DNA of 64,000 nucleotides from assembly GCA_037179385.1 (NCBI GenBank), contig CM074195.1:24889436-24953435 (forward strand). The letters run 5' to 3'. Each line of letters begins with the position of its first letter. Position 1 is the first letter of the stretch. The notes under the pieces were generated by a model, which saw only the letters and a list, made by a program, of their open reading frames with translations, ran no database searches and was not told where the DNA came from. Source of the stretch: Holothuria scabra. Its lineage: Eukaryota > Echinodermata > Holothuroidea > Aspidochirotida > Holothuriidae. Below are positions 21,646 to 34,200 of the stretch, piece by piece. The translations under genes were made by a program, and so were the position numbers.

Positions 21646-23416
21646 TCTGAAGTTTTGCATTGTCTGATTCCGGAAATTCCTCTAAACTAACAGGGATTTG
21701 GCATTGAAGACAATTGTTTTCGTCGTCTGTTACATCTGAAAGTGCTCTTAGGATAATTTTTTTCTCCATTAGTATGACATTGCCAGCCGTCAATTAAAGC
21801 AAAATTTATTTCAACTAGTGCCGCAAAGTGCCACTTTTTAAAAGGGTGCAGTGTATTTCTTCATTGCTTTTTAAGAAAAGACACCGGTACATTATTCGCT
21901 ATTTCCGGAACAATCTTGAATTGTTTGACATATCATCATCAATTTTAGACTCCTTTTTGTTTTCAGACAGGCTTATTTCTTTTCTAATAAAGAAATTAAA
22001 ATAATAATGAAATTGTGCAAATAGCTTTGAACAACAAATTTAATGTTATGGTTATGATATAGGACGGATTTTCAACCTTCAACTGGATCAATTGTTCAGA
22101 TGTACTTTATTTTAAAAAAACTTTTTCTAAAAATACCCATTGTTTGAACGCACACTTTAAGTTTTAGTCTCTTCATCCTTGTTTTCAATGTTTTGATAGC
22201 ATTTTCAAACATAAAAAGAATTTACAACTTGTTAATTAAGTGAAAGAAAATGAAAGTAAACGGTACTTTGGAGAGTTTTCATGGAATTTATGAGAGCGTT
22301 TCTCCAAACTCTACTAATCCTGTTGTTTCATATATTTAAAATCAATAGCGAAAGGGAAATACACATAAGCGTTGGAGACCCTTAAATCTTTCTATCAAAA
22401 TTTGGGTAATTTTGAAAAGCATTTTTCGGACACTTGAAATATTGGGGTAGTTAAGATTCCTGAAATCATTAACTTTAACTTTTGGACTGGTCTTCCTGAA
22501 AAAGTACCTTAAATAATGTAATAGATATTCGATACAGGTGATGCTCTATGTTTAAATCTCATGAACACTCATGCATTTCATTTTGCATGGCGTTTACTTT
22601 GCCAAAAGGACTAGAAGAGATGAGTTTTATTTCCACATATAACAATCTGTACAAAAAGAATCAACAACTTGAAAACGTAGGCAGGAGTTGGTATAGCAAA
22701 AGCAAAAATTAGTGCTAGCGTCCCTGTCAAGTACAAAGTGAACACAGGAAGAAAAGTGGAAAAACAACATAGCAAACAAAAAACAACAAAATAGGAAATC
22801 TAGCCAAGAACAATTAAAAGATGACCAACAGTTTGTACGACATAGTTATTAAGTAGTCAACTTTTTATTTTGTCCTTGGGTAAGGGAATTGTGGTAATGT
22901 TTTTCCAACTTAATGAAGACTTTTCCAAAGTGTAATACCACTTTTTGAAAATAAGTAACAGGACACTGTATTAAAGTGGCTCATTGAGTTGGTTGGTGAA
23001 ATCAAACAAATTCTTCACATATCATTGACGAATAGTCAAAGTTAGACAATCCAATATCATACATACAAATAACTGTTATATGAGTGAGTAATTGACGGTT
23101 CAATTCGGTTTCAAAAATTCGTGACCAGACACTTTTTCAAATTATGCACAAAACCGTTACAAGTCCGGACTCAAAAATACTCAATATTTTAACTCTTTCC
23201 GTAACTATTGGATATAAAATTGACTTGTTATGCTAACTGTAAGCATTGTCATGTGGTAGTGACCCAAACACTCTCATTAAGGTATCTATATCAACTCAAT
23301 GAGCCTCTTTAAAAAAAGATTACAGGAAGGACATAATCGTAAAAATGATATTCACGATGGCAAGAGAAAAAATTTAGGCGGTGAAAATCCTTGTTCTTTA
23401 ACATAACGATAGATTC

Positions 23417-23548
23417 TCAGTTTTACGGCCCAGTTTCTAATTAATTGGTTCGAGTAGAGACAGCGAGCCACGGCCTTTTTCCAGTTTTGGCTCACTGGCT
23501 TGTTTTGCTTACTCTATTGCTTATGCTGAGCACCAAGCACGACAGTCT
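23417..23548 (-). mobile_element. SINE fragment
   Basis: Body and tail of the tRNA-derived family: TTTTACGGCCCAGTTTCTAA, TTTTGGCTCACTGGCTTG, TATGCTGAGCACCAAGCAC. The tRNA-like head is absent. Confidence 0.65.
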
Positions 23549-23859
23549 GCATGCAAAGTCAGTGAAGCCCACAACACCTAGGTTTACTTTGTGTGGTATC
23601 TTTATATATACTGAATGTATGAAAGCTCTATTGTCGTTACACATGTGTACGTTCACAGTGCAGTGAGTATACACTATGCTGCTCTAGTACATAGCTAGTA
23701 TAAGATATATTTCTGTAGGGTGGAAAAAATTAATAAACAGCAATTGTTGATGTCCCATACTCGAGTCAGATCAAAATACACGTGAGACGACGATACAGGT
23801 TCTAAAGTGGAACCGGTTTTGCGTGAATAGCAGTTACTGGGGAAAATGTCTCTGCCGTA

Positions 23860-24020
23860 GTGAAGTAAAGGGTGTTAACCTGACGTGTGCCACTAACGTC
23901 CCCGGTGTTGGGATAAAAGGGATTGGAATTCTAATACATTGAGCGGACTACCGTTGTACATTGGTTCACATATGCCGACCGAAATGTCACGACTGATATT
24001 AATGAAATTCAAACCAATGA
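23860..24020 (+). pseudogene. Relic of Ig domain 3 of the receptor family
   Basis: A short stretch translates as VNLTCATNVPGVGIKGIGI, matching the first half of Ig domain 3 in gene A around Cys263 and Trp274, with the Trp lost. After a deletion, CATTGGTTCACATATGCCGA followed by AATGTCACGACTGATA matches the region around gene A Cys311. No open frame links the two parts. It is a decayed fragment, not a functional exon. Confidence 0.75.
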
Positions 24021-24599
24021 AAAACAGGATTGATTACACCTGTTACCGCAAATCTTGTTATAATAACGACTAGTCAATATATTCACACACAACTTTTATT
24101 CTTCAAACTGTGTGAGACACTGTGCACTTGAAAATAAACCCACTTCATATCACCAGCAATCACAAAATATTGAATATAAAGTTAACGTGCAGAATGATTA
24201 GAATGTAAATAGTACAGCAGTTGGAGTATATAATACGAATGAAATCCTTCTGATGATCAATTGGCGAATACATTTTATGTAGTAATATAACAAATCCTAT
24301 TTACAAATCTGTATCGATTTCAGCAAATACCACAATTAAAAGAAACGACAACCGGTCTAGGGCGTTAGGACTCCTTTTTAACGTCAATTAATTTTAAACA
24401 TGCGTGTGTCATGAGGCCGGTTATCCTTGCAAGTCAATTGTGTCTTTTTTATTCAACCAAAGGAAATACAGCGTGCACGTTACCCAAAAAGTACGTAAAC
24501 ATCTTAATAAATCGTAAAGTTTGAATCAAGTTACTGTGTTCACATAATATCAAAGTCAAAGCTGCACATATGTATAGCGACATCACTGATCATCGCAGC

Positions 24600-24790
24600 T
24601 AATTCCTCTAAGCCGTTCGGATCGAGGTTCCCCAAGACGAGGGACAGGGAGCCCACCGTGGCTGAGCTAGCCGTTCGGAAAATTCGTTCTTCGGGAGTGG
24701 TGAGCTCGGACTTGCGCGGGGTCCTGCTCGTGACTGGCTCGGCTGCATGGTCGAGGTCGAGGATGCTTTTAAGACAACATTGATTCGGGA
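24600..24790. other. GC-rich patch of unknown origin
   Basis: This ~190-bp patch is clearly more GC- and CpG-rich than its surroundings. It interrupts sequence that is otherwise continuous in units C and D near 48835 and 62440. It lies inside a 135-codon minus-strand open frame (24540-24947), but that frame continues into repeat sequence on both sides and has no recognised domain. Confidence 0.4.
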
Positions 24791-25104
24791 CAAACAAGAC
24801 CTGCAGTGTCTTGGGTCCTGGATTTGCAAAGTGGCCTATCCCTGCTCCAGTGCACCAATGGGATTTACATGTGCATGGGTTCAAATCACGGTCGATTAAG
24901 GCTCCGGGTACCATGGCTTTCCTCCCACTTAGCATTATGATTGTCACTTAAATCAGTTGTCTTGCCGCCGGAATTGGTTGCGCGTGGCATTGAAGCACCC
25001 AAGGGTGGAGCAGTTAACTAGCCGACTTGACCTAAAGGGTCATTGTGACTATATGCCCCCAGTAAAATTTGCGGGGCAAAAGTATGTTTACCCCCCAAAA
25101 CTGA

Positions 25105-25296
25105 GGCAACCAATTGTTTAAGTCTTGCCAGCCACTGTCTTTTTTGCAGTTGCCGCTCACTGGCTTGATTTCCGCTTCTTAATTGCTTGTGCTGAGCACC
25201 AAACACAATGGCAGTAGGGACCATTTTAAACTCTTCAAAATGGAGCTCCAGACCCCGAGGCTGCAAGTCCGAAGCTCTAACCACTTTACCATGCAG
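25105..25296 (-). mobile_element. tRNA-derived SINE
   Basis: On the minus strand a head with GGTAAAGTGGTTAGAGC (A box-like) and a degraded B box is followed by the family body. On the plus strand it reads GCCGCTCACTGGCTTG, TGCTTGTGCTGAGCACCAAA, CACAATGGCAGTAGGGACC. Its flanks differ from other SINE sites here. Confidence 0.7.
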
Positions 25297-26098
25297 TTCA
25301 AGTCCAAGAGGGGAATTAATTGGAATCGATTTGTAATATACTACCTCAAGATGGACCTTAATGTTTTTGATAAAGATACTGGTTCAAGGAAGTATAAGGT
25401 AGCAAAGCGTAAAATTAGTTTGATTATGATGATGGGGAGATGGGGTCGAGCTCCGGTGAGGATGGGGATGAGAAGGTGTTAATGACAGAATGAGAGGCAA
25501 GCCTTAGGATGGAGCAATATTTGTCATGAAGGAGAAAAGGAAAATTCTGAATATATTTGTGGCAAAAGTACTTTACCGACCGAACATTTCTATAGTACCT
25601 TCCTGTCTCTTTCATTACGCTACTTTATATTATCTGGGTGAATGTAACGTGGATTGGTCTCCCCAATGGTTTAGATTGTCATCAGAAGAAAGATGACTAC
25701 CTGGCTTTTTAATCTACTTGTCAATTGAATTGGGATACATGCAACAGCAAGATGAGCGACAATGCTGTGTTCAGCTACTGCTGTGGTTTGTTTTGGTGTA
25801 AACTAGGTGTAACACACAAGTCGAGGGCGACGTGAGATCCAGTCTTACTTAGGATATTAATGTGAATATACAAGGGATATGAACCGTAAGTATCATCCTC
25901 TTCAAACAGTAAAATCAAGCGAGAGACGTTTAAAGAGGAGTATTGAGAGACACCTCAGTGTGCATGTACCTCTTTTGCAATTTTAAATAGCCCATATGAG
26001 TCTCGTAGATCTTGCGCCAGGTATATGAAAGTATGATTTATTGCTTATGTGAACACCTTAAGTAGACTTATGAGAAATTTAAACTTTCCTACCTTTAA

Positions 26099-26395
26099 AG
26101 GGCCAATCCTCTCACCCCAAACTACATTTCTAGTATAGGGTAACAGAAACTCTCAATCGGCTCAGCTTTTTGATTGACTGCTAATTCAAACAATGCAGAA
26201 TACCAAAGCTTATATTACTCAGCATGAACTGTTCTGAGAGTGTTTTAATTATACACATTGAGCTTTTCTATACTCACCCTGAAGCAATAGACTGAGATTG
26301 TGTCTGGATGAGGGTGAATTTCAGACAATTGTCGGAGGGGCTTAATTAAGAATGTTAGGAGAATTGGTACTGTTTGGGATGAGAAAACTGGGCCT
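26099..26395. mobile_element. 297-bp TTAA-flanked MITE (AGGGCC ends)
   Basis: The ends are inverted repeats of about 28 bp (AGGGCCAATCCTCTCACCCC at the left; complement of ACTGTTTGGGATGAGAAAAC at the right). TTAA lies immediately outside each (26095-26098 and 26396-26399). The matching places in C (near 44482) and D (near 56832) lack it. TTAA duplication is the hallmark of piggyBac-type transposition. Related copies lie at 46781-47069 and 59063-59352 in the opposite orientation. Confidence 0.8.
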
Positions 26396-27861
26396 TTAAA
26401 TAAAAATTCCAAAACAAACAAAATCGAAATAAAAACGGTTTTATGAGAGAAAAAGTAGAACTGAAAGTTTCTTTACCGGACTGTGGGATGTTTTATAGTG
26501 GATGATAAAACAAATAATTGTCATCATTCTATTTGAAAAAGGGAGGGTTGATATTATTTATCTTCTTTAAGTAGCCTGCTGAGCGATTGTTCTCATTTGC
26601 GATATTCTGATACCTGTCAGCAACTCTTGAAGTTTGGAAAGAGATTCAGCGAACTCTAGTTCCAAACTTTTCCTCGCCTTACAGCTGCGGAGAACGGTTT
26701 TTTTACTGCACTAAAGAATCCCACATGTCTCATTGTGCAACTTGTCTTTCAGTTACATTACTAAGCTGCTAAGTATATAGACAAGTAGCTTGGATCAATA
26801 AACTGAATGGTACTGTTATGATATTGGACAGCTTTTCAACCTTCCCCTGGAATGATTGTTCAGTTGTACTTTATTTTCAGACGGGTTTTCAATATCCATA
26901 TTTGAACGCACAATTTGAGTTCCAGTATATTCATCCTTGTTTTGATATTCTATCCAAACAAAGAAAGAACTTACAACTTGTTAATGAAGTTAAAGAAATA
27001 AAAGTGAAAGGTACTTTGGAGAGTTTAAACTCGAATCCATGAGAGCATTTGTCAAAACTCTAACTACTAATCCTCCTGTGCTTCTTATGTTTAAATGCAA
27101 TGGGGAAAGGAAACATACATTAGCGTAAGATGCTTCTAAAATATTTCTGTCAAAGTTCAGATAATTTTGAAAAACATTTTTCGGACACTGGAAATATTGG
27201 GATAATGAACTTTCCTTATTATATTATTGATTTTAACTTTTGGACTCCTCTCTCTGCAAAAAAACTTTAAAAAATGTAATGGAGTTTCTATTCCAGTTGA
27301 GGTGTGATAATTGATTCTCATGAACGATTATGCGTTCCATTGTGAATGGCCTTAACTTTGCCAACATGACTAGCTTAGCTGAGTCTACTTCCAAATGTAA
27401 AAGTATGTACAAAAAGAACCAAAAAGTTGAAAACGGGGGCGGGAGTTGGACTAGCAAAAGCAAAAGTTCAATACCCACACCATACAAAAAGGACGTAGGA
27501 CGAAAAGTTGAAAAGCAATAGATCAAACAAATGACCACAAAACAGACAACCTAGTCAATTTAACACCATTAAAAGATAATAAACAGTTTATACGAGATAG
27601 TTATCAAGTGGACAGCGTTTCACTTTGTCCATGAAAGAGGAAGTCGAGGTCGTACTGTTACAATTTTCATATACACTTTTTTCAAAGTCTAATAAACTTC
27701 TTTTTGTATGTATTAAGTAACAAGACACTGTATTTAATAAAAGATGATAGGGAAACAGTGAGAGGACCTAATCGTAAAAATGATATTCACGATTGTAAGA
27801 GAAACAATTTAGAAGGTAAGGATCGGTTCTCTGTAACATAACGATATATGTAATTAGTTAG

Positions 27862-27990
27862 AGTCAATTACGACCCAGTTTTTAACCAGGTCTGGCCATC
27901 TTTTCCCAGTTGTAGCTCACTGGCTTATCTTGCTTACTCCATTGCCGCTTATGCTGAGCACCAAGCACAAAGGTAGTAGGTTCCAACATA
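27862..27990 (-). mobile_element. SINE fragment
   Basis: Body of the tRNA-derived family (ACGACCCAGTTTTTAACCAG, TAGCTCACTGGCTTATCTTG, GCTTATGCTGAGCACCAAGC). The head is missing. It corresponds to the SINE at 23417 in the duplicated block. Confidence 0.6.
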
Positions 27991-28317
27991 ACGATAAAAA
28001 CTTGTCCGGAAATCGTTACAGAGTGTAAGGAGTGACATCCTTCATTCACACAGGCAGTCTGAAAATTTGCACAACAAAATAATGGAAAGAGGAAAAAGAA
28101 CTTAGGGGAAACAGAAAAGAGAAGGAAAGTCGAAAAATGTTTTTTTTTTTCTTTTTTTGTAAAGTGTCAAAGTTTAATGTCAGGTTTGTTTTTGTAGGAA
28201 ACTTTGTTCCACTTTTGTCCGCTTCAAAGCATACGAAAAGTACAGTGATTTTTGTTCTTTCACACCATTGCACTTAATACATTTTTCTAAATTACAGTAA
28301 GGGGCAAATGTTCATGT

Positions 28318-28400
28318 CGGTGAAGTAGAGGGTGTTAATCTGACGTGTATCACTAAGGTCCTCGATGATAGGATAAAGTGGGTTGAAATTCCTAGGCGGA
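28318..28400 (+). pseudogene. Second relic of Ig domain 3
   Basis: Translates as EVEGVNLTCITKVLDDRIKW followed by VEIP. This lines up with gene A from just before Cys263 to past Trp274, with that Cys and Trp both present. The rest of the domain and the frame beyond are lost. It shares the preceding GTGAAGTA.AGGGTGTTAA with the relic at 23860, so the two arose by duplication of an already isolated fragment. Confidence 0.75.
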
Positions 28401-28870
28401 CTACCGTTTTGTTTTGTTTGAAATAAAACGCACTTAGAAATAAAACCACTACATGTCACTAGCAACCAAAAAATACTGAATTTAAAACTGTCCACGTGAA
28501 TGCAACACCAATTGTGGAGAAAAAAAAAACACAATGTAAAGAATGCAGCAATTGGACTACGTGATATATGAAATATGAAATATGTAACTACTTCAAATCG
28601 TTCTGGGGATCGATTGGCGAATATACATTTTTGTTATGATAAAACAAATTCTGTTTACGAATCTGCGTGAATTTCCGCAGATATCACAATTCAAAGAAAC
28701 TACGGCTGGTCCAGGGGATGTGGACCCCTGCTCTTGGCCACCAAAATTTTGAAGCTCAAATTTTAAACATGTGTGTCAAGGGGGCCCGTTATCCTTACAA
28801 GTCAAGTGTGTCTTTTTCATTCACTCGAAGTTTACACAAATTGCTGAATTTGTGCAAAATTTTACACAAA

Positions 28871-29356
28871 TTGAGTTGAAGTACTCACTTATTTCGAGTA
28901 GAAATACTCATTTTCGTGAGTATCCTAATTTTTAAACAAAATCGTTTAAATATTTTTTAGAGTGTAGCATTATGTACATGATCTGAGTTAAAACAAACAT
29001 GAACACTGGAGTAACTTTCACAGAATTAATTTAAAGTCCATAAATGATAGCTTATCAGTGCATGTTACAGTATATAACATTTGAACACATTTATTTAGCC
29101 CTTAAAAATGACTGAACCAAACGGGCAACAAAGTTATAAAAGTAACTGATTTACATTCAAATTCCTCCAACTGTGTGTGAAATAAACTGAATGGATGAAA
29201 AGACCTTTCATGCAATTTAAATAAGTCTACTGCAGTGCACAGTAGTACTGTACAAAATGGATAATCCATATTACAGTTGTACCTGAGTCACATCATTCAA
29301 GGCAGTGTTTTAGTTAAAAATTGCACTGGGTTGTCTACAAATACACACTTAAACAC
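28871..29356. other. No gene recognised
   Basis: AT-rich, with a TTTTTTAGAGTGTA word near 28953-28966 that matches the right end of the TA-flanked MITE at 3805-4624. The other end of this copy was not found. No coding signal is seen. Confidence 0.4.
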
Positions 29357-29360
29357 TTAA

Positions 29361-29611
29361 CCCCTTACCGTTGTGCTCCGATCGGGGCAGATTTGCGCCC
29401 CTCGGGAGTGGGCGGAAAAGCGGACGTAGCCCGCCCCGCATCGGATTCCGTAGGCCATTGACCCCGTGACCTTAAACTATTGTCTCTCTCGTTGCTGTGG
29501 CCGAATTTTCGGGTAGCTACTCGCAGTTTCGAGCTCCGCGTGAAACAGTAAAAATGGGTGACAGCCGAGCTCTCCGCGTGGGTCCAAAAGGACCCAAACA
29601 ACGGTAAAGGG
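29361..29611. mobile_element. GC-rich 251-bp TTAA-flanked MITE (CCCTTTACCGTTG ends)
   Basis: Inverted ends CCCCTTACCGTTGT and CAACGGTAAAGGG sit directly inside TTAA at 29357-29360 and 29612-29615. The interior is strikingly GC- and CpG-rich for this window. A second copy in opposite orientation lies at 56430-56682. TTAA plus CCCTTT-type ends fit piggyBac-mobilised MITEs. Confidence 0.85.
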
Positions 29612-29792
29612 TTAACTTTACTTTTTAACACTTACTTGCCCATTAAAGTTGTGTAGGACAAGCAGGAAATGTGTTTTATCTTGAATTTCAGAAGACATTA
29701 CTCATTACAAACTAAAGTTACCTATGGGGTCAATATCAATGTTTTCTGTCCCTAATATTTAATCACACACACTTAAATATACACAATATGAT

Positions 29793-30559
29793 TAGTGCTC
29801 CACAGATCATCTGTTAAGTAATCGGCATCGAGCTGATTATACTGTCATTGGTAAATAATCTGCATCGGTAAAATTCTGCCATTCAACCGATCATTGCCAT
29901 CGATTATTTGCAAACTGGAAAAAAGGGGCTAAATATACTTGAAAAAGGGCTCTTAGTTTCGTTAAAATCCCCGTAAATACTCAATCCATTAACTTCCCAC
30001 CAAAACGAGATGCATTGATAATCACAAACGTATAAATTTAACCCATGCCATGGGAATGATTGTTTGATATTTTCCGCTATAACCCATTTGTTTTACCTGA
30101 AATTAGATTTAGAATTGCATTCAAGGTGTATTCCTTGCTGTCTCTCAGAAAGTGTGGCGTAAGTTGCTGTACACACTGTTCTGCACAATACACTTAGTAC
30201 AGACTGGCTTATAAATATAGGCAGCTAACGAAGCCGGGCCAGTCCCATGCTAAATTCACATAGAAACGGCACCACAAATATCTGCGTAAGTGGATTATCT
30301 GGGGATCTATTGTATTAACAGTTGACTTGTATCTTCACTTTTGAATTGAAAATATTACCCCTACAAAAATGATATCCCATTTGTGAAATGTACGGAACTA
30401 TTCCCAATATTTTCTATCCTGAACTGGTTATGGTATACAGGATGTGCGCAAATCAAGGGGCGTGTACTAAAGAGACAAACATGTGATTTACCTCTTTCTA
30501 ATAATCGGTAATGGGCATCGGGCTGATTGTTAGATTATAGAATAATCGGTCGACCACTA
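29793..30559. mobile_element. 767-bp hAT-type MITE with 8-bp target duplication
   Basis: The ends are TAGTGCTCCACAGATCAT and the complement of TAGTGGTCGACCGATTAT. Both subterminal regions carry ATCGGCATCG/CGATGCCGAT-like words. A perfect 8-bp direct repeat AATATGAT flanks it (29785-29792 and 30560-30567), the length made by hAT transposases. No transposase frame is present. Confidence 0.88.
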
Positions 30560-30567
30560 AATATGAT

Positions 30568-31287
30568 GTTATCAAACATATAATACGTAATGTCAGAATG
30601 TGTGATATACAGTATCTCTGCCAAAAAAAGATATTGATGACAAATGTGCTTCAGTTTTTAGATATCATGGCATGTTTAAATACTAGAAATGGTGTATAAA
30701 ACAATGGTGCTGTGCGTATTTAAAAACCTGAACCCTAGAGTCTTTTTACAGTACATATGAACAGTCCATTCAGTAATCACTATCCAAGGACTCTCTTTGC
30801 CAAGTATTACTGGTCTACGTAATTTGTACAATTTTTTTGAACAAGTTGTGATGTACTGTGGTTCAAAAAGAACAAACTGATATGCAAAACAACTTTTAAG
30901 ATTCCCTCAGGAGTTTTCTCTACCAATCTTCACTTAGGGAGGGAAAATACAAAGAGCTCTTACTTGCCCGGTTTTGCTAAAGTTTTGCTGTACTTCTGCA
31001 GGAACAGTTGTTCATGCCTTTTTTCTATTATACTGCAAATTTTGGTAAAAAAATTAGTTAAATACACTTGTACAACACTTGAAGACAAATTTATAGACAT
31101 TTCCCATTAATCCTTCACAAACATTACGTCACAAAGCAGTAAACTCCTATCCCAGGGTTTCTCTACTTTTCTGAATTTCACTTTATTCATCTGCATTGCA
31201 AAAATCCGGTTCCGGCCGGATTTCAAGTTGGTTCCGGCAAAATCCGGTTCCGGCCGGATCCAAAATTTTGGATCCGGTGCATCCCTA
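30568..31287. other. No gene; ends in a hAT-like terminus at 31199-31287
   Basis: Non-coding. The last 90 bases hold four CCGGTTCCGGCCGGAT-like words and end GGATCCGGTGCATCCCTA. On the other strand this is the TAGGGATGCACCGGATCC start familiar from hAT-type elements. The next bases (ATTGTTTCGG) match unit D and the unit starting at 63.16 kb. The element's other end was not found, so it may be truncated. Confidence 0.5.
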
Positions 31288-34200
31288 ATTGTTTCGGAAA
31301 ACCTTCACTTTTCGCTCAGCTTCTGGTTATTGGATTCTTCAACTGAATAGAGCTGCCCCCTTTGTCGTAAATATCCTTTCATTACCGTGGGGTAGGAAGC
31401 AATCTGAAGGTTGGGGGCGGAGTAATTTTTGGACATGCATTTCACCCTACCCCCATTTACCAAAAGTTACATTTTTGATGCTCAATTTTTAGCTTTTTTC
31501 TACAAGGAAGAAAAAAAATTTTAAATGAAAAAGTTTTCTGTGGTAACTCATTTTTTCAAATGGTCCTGCGCACTAAAAAGGTGTAAAATACTCTTTTTTT
31601 CAGACATGCTACACTAGACAACAATTCCAGTGCATCTATGCCCTCTGCAAACATTGACTTTATATAACATTTTGACACCTCAATAACTAAAGGCCCCATC
31701 GATACAGACCATTCAACTTACAATTTTGTTAGTCAGATGGAGTTTTACAGCCCAGCTTCCAACCAATTGGTTCAAGTACAGCCGGTCACGGACTTTTTTC
31801 AGTTGTGCTCACTTGCTTCTTTTCCCTACTCCATTGCTTATGCTGAGCACCAAGCACAATGACAGTAGGTTCCTTTTTTAAAGTCTTCGATTTGACCCAG
31901 CCAAGTTGAAAGGTATCTGATGAAAGGTGTAGTCCTATATAAGAGCATTTGAGTACGGTCGACCTATGACATATTGCCTGAAATATTAAGTCTTGCTCGA
32001 AGGACTAAACGGAGCGCCACTTTTAGTTGGCGGGGAGCGTGCAGAAAATTTTGGAAAATAGCCACCCTTACCCGTAGACAGCCGGAAGTGGCATTTCTCG
32101 GCCTTTTAAGTAGTGGCTAAGCAGCAGGGGGTTAGACTTTTCAGAGGAAGGAGAAAGCACCAAAATTTTCTGATTTTTTCTTTCAAGTGTGAACTTCACT
32201 GTATAAGGGACGTAATGCTTGCCCTTTTCCTGAAATATTTGTAAATATGAATCATGTATTGCAAAAAAGTCCGGGGATCACTGAAAAATCTGCACTTTCT
32301 TTATTTGTGGCAAATTTGAGAATAATTGCGCGACTACTGAACATCGTTGCTGCTTCATAATGTTATCTAAGGCCACCGAAATGACACTCTGCGATGACAG
32401 TCTACCAACTGATTTATGAGCGAGCATTCATTGAATTCCAAATTGCGCTTTTTGAAACACTTGCTTACAAATATGCAGCTTGTACTGGAGAGAATTCGGA
32501 ATTTCATGTAAAAAGAGTTGGGAAAATCACACTGTAAATGGCAAATTTTTTAAATTTTCATTTTTCAGATCTAGGGAGCCATCGCTCCCCCTGCCGCCTT
32601 GTAGCTACGTCACTGCAAAGCAGTCGCTATTTTTAGCTTTAGTTTGCAAAGAATTTTTCATTTCAAAAAAAAAAAAAATGAGCACATTGCAAAATGATCA
32701 GAAAACTTTCAAATGAGAAGTACAGTGCCACAGAATAGAAAGTTATAACTGATCATGCCCATTCTACAATTTTTTTTTTATTTTTCATGAAAATTTTACA
32801 AAGACTACCATAATGATGCTTTATAGATTTCGGGCTATTTAATTACATTAAATTTAATGTTTCCAGCTTTCAAAAGCGTCTGATAGTTCGAATCTCGATT
32901 GAATTTCTTGAGTGTGGAAACAAGGGAGTCATAATCAGATAAGCTAGTTGCACGTTGTGCAATGCATCTGCTGTGGAGTCGGCCTGTCACCCCGTCTGTG
33001 TGTAACTGCGGGGGAAAAACCTGTGGTAATGTTCTTGAATAAAAATAATATGTCGCAGCTCCTACGAGACAAAATTCCAGAGTGAGGATCGTGGCATGCG
33101 CGAATGGGGGGGGGGGGCGGGAAGAGTATAACACGGGGAGACGAAGATCTTTGGCCATCATTGTGTTGATACTTTGAGATTTGGATACATAAAAAAGGGG
33201 TTTTCTGACCCCGGGAAGTGGAGGGCGGCAGCATGCTTCCCTTACTCTCATCCCCCCTTCCTACGCCTATGTTTCATGACCCCCTTTACTGTATGGTAAT
33301 TAAATTGAAAAATGTCGGCATTCTTTATGAGTAGGACTCACAGTCCAAGCTGAACCAACCATATACCGTAATTTATTATCTTTAACTTTTAACAGTAAAC
33401 ATTTCCATACAAAGCTAAAGGACGCCCAAAATAAGTTTGCGTGAATCACCACTTGGGGTTTCATGTCAGTTGAAAAACCTGCAGGATTTGAGGGCATGTC
33501 AGTTGTGGCAGAACGGATAAATATGGAGAGTTAAACGTCAGCATGGATAAGCGGAGTACAACCATTTGTTGGAGCAGAACGTACAAGAGTTTTTTACTCT
33601 GCAGACCTCCAGTTGGCCTGAAACGGCAGTTCCCGAATGAAAAAAGTATGAAAAATGGTGCAAGCATTTTTGTTTTTACGTTCAGTTACTAAATAGAAGT
33701 GAATAAATGTCAAATTTCGAATCTAACACTTACAATTTTCACTTGGCTGAAAAGTAAAATGCACTGATGTCTAATATATATTTATGTCTCATGCAATGTC
33801 GGCTATGTTCTGAAAGTCGCCATAAAAGGATAAACACATGCAAAGGCGTAAAGACGGAAGCATTTAAGTTTGGGTAGGGAGCGGAAAAACCTGTTCCCGT
33901 AAAACGCAATAAAATGCAACGAAACATTCAAATCAATAGGACAGGTAGGATGAAATAGTTGAAAATGATCAGGAATTTGTTTAACAAAATAACTGTAAAG
34001 GTTATTTGGTGTGGAGAAGGAAAGAAGTTGACGGATATAAGGGGTGGGGTGTCATTAGGCAAATATGACACATTACACTAAGGCATACTTTATTTGGAAT
34101 TGGGCCTCATATCTGTTTTATGAAGAAAAAAGTTAGTCTTTTTTCAAGGGTCGGGCAGAATGTAACATGCTTAACGTCATGACTGTGATAACTGATTTTG

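Larger units (their letters stand above)
21646..26094. other. Downstream part of unit B, no intact gene
   Basis: This is non-coding sequence. About 21890-24400 is one copy of a block repeated at 26720-28870. About 24525-24610 and 24800-24960 match 48763-49050 and 62363-62600. About 25690-25960 matches the 3' flanks of A, C and D. It contains SINEs (23417, 25105) and a degraded Ig-domain relic (23860). A GC-rich patch at 24600-24790 has no paralogue here. Confidence 0.6.
26720..28870. repeat. Second copy of the 21.9-24.4 kb block
   Basis: The order of landmarks matches 21.9-24.4 kb: a GTTATGATAT..GGACAG.TTTTCAACCTTC stretch (26815, compare 22058), TAATCGTAAAAATGATATTC (27775, compare 23335), the Ig domain 3 relic, and GATCGATTGGCGAATA (28608, compare 24256). 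The first ~600 bp also matches 44830-45310 and 57170-57680 downstream of C and D. No intact gene is present. Confidence 0.65.

Noticed and set aside
24540..24947. 135-codon minus-strand open frame
   Set aside because: It crosses from a dispersed repeat through a GC-rich insert and back into repeat. The parts do not form one coherent protein.
32835..33251. 138-codon minus-strand open frame, partly kept in unit D
   Set aside because: In unit D the frame has an in-frame TAG near 51420 and several replacement changes, without signs of protein-level constraint.
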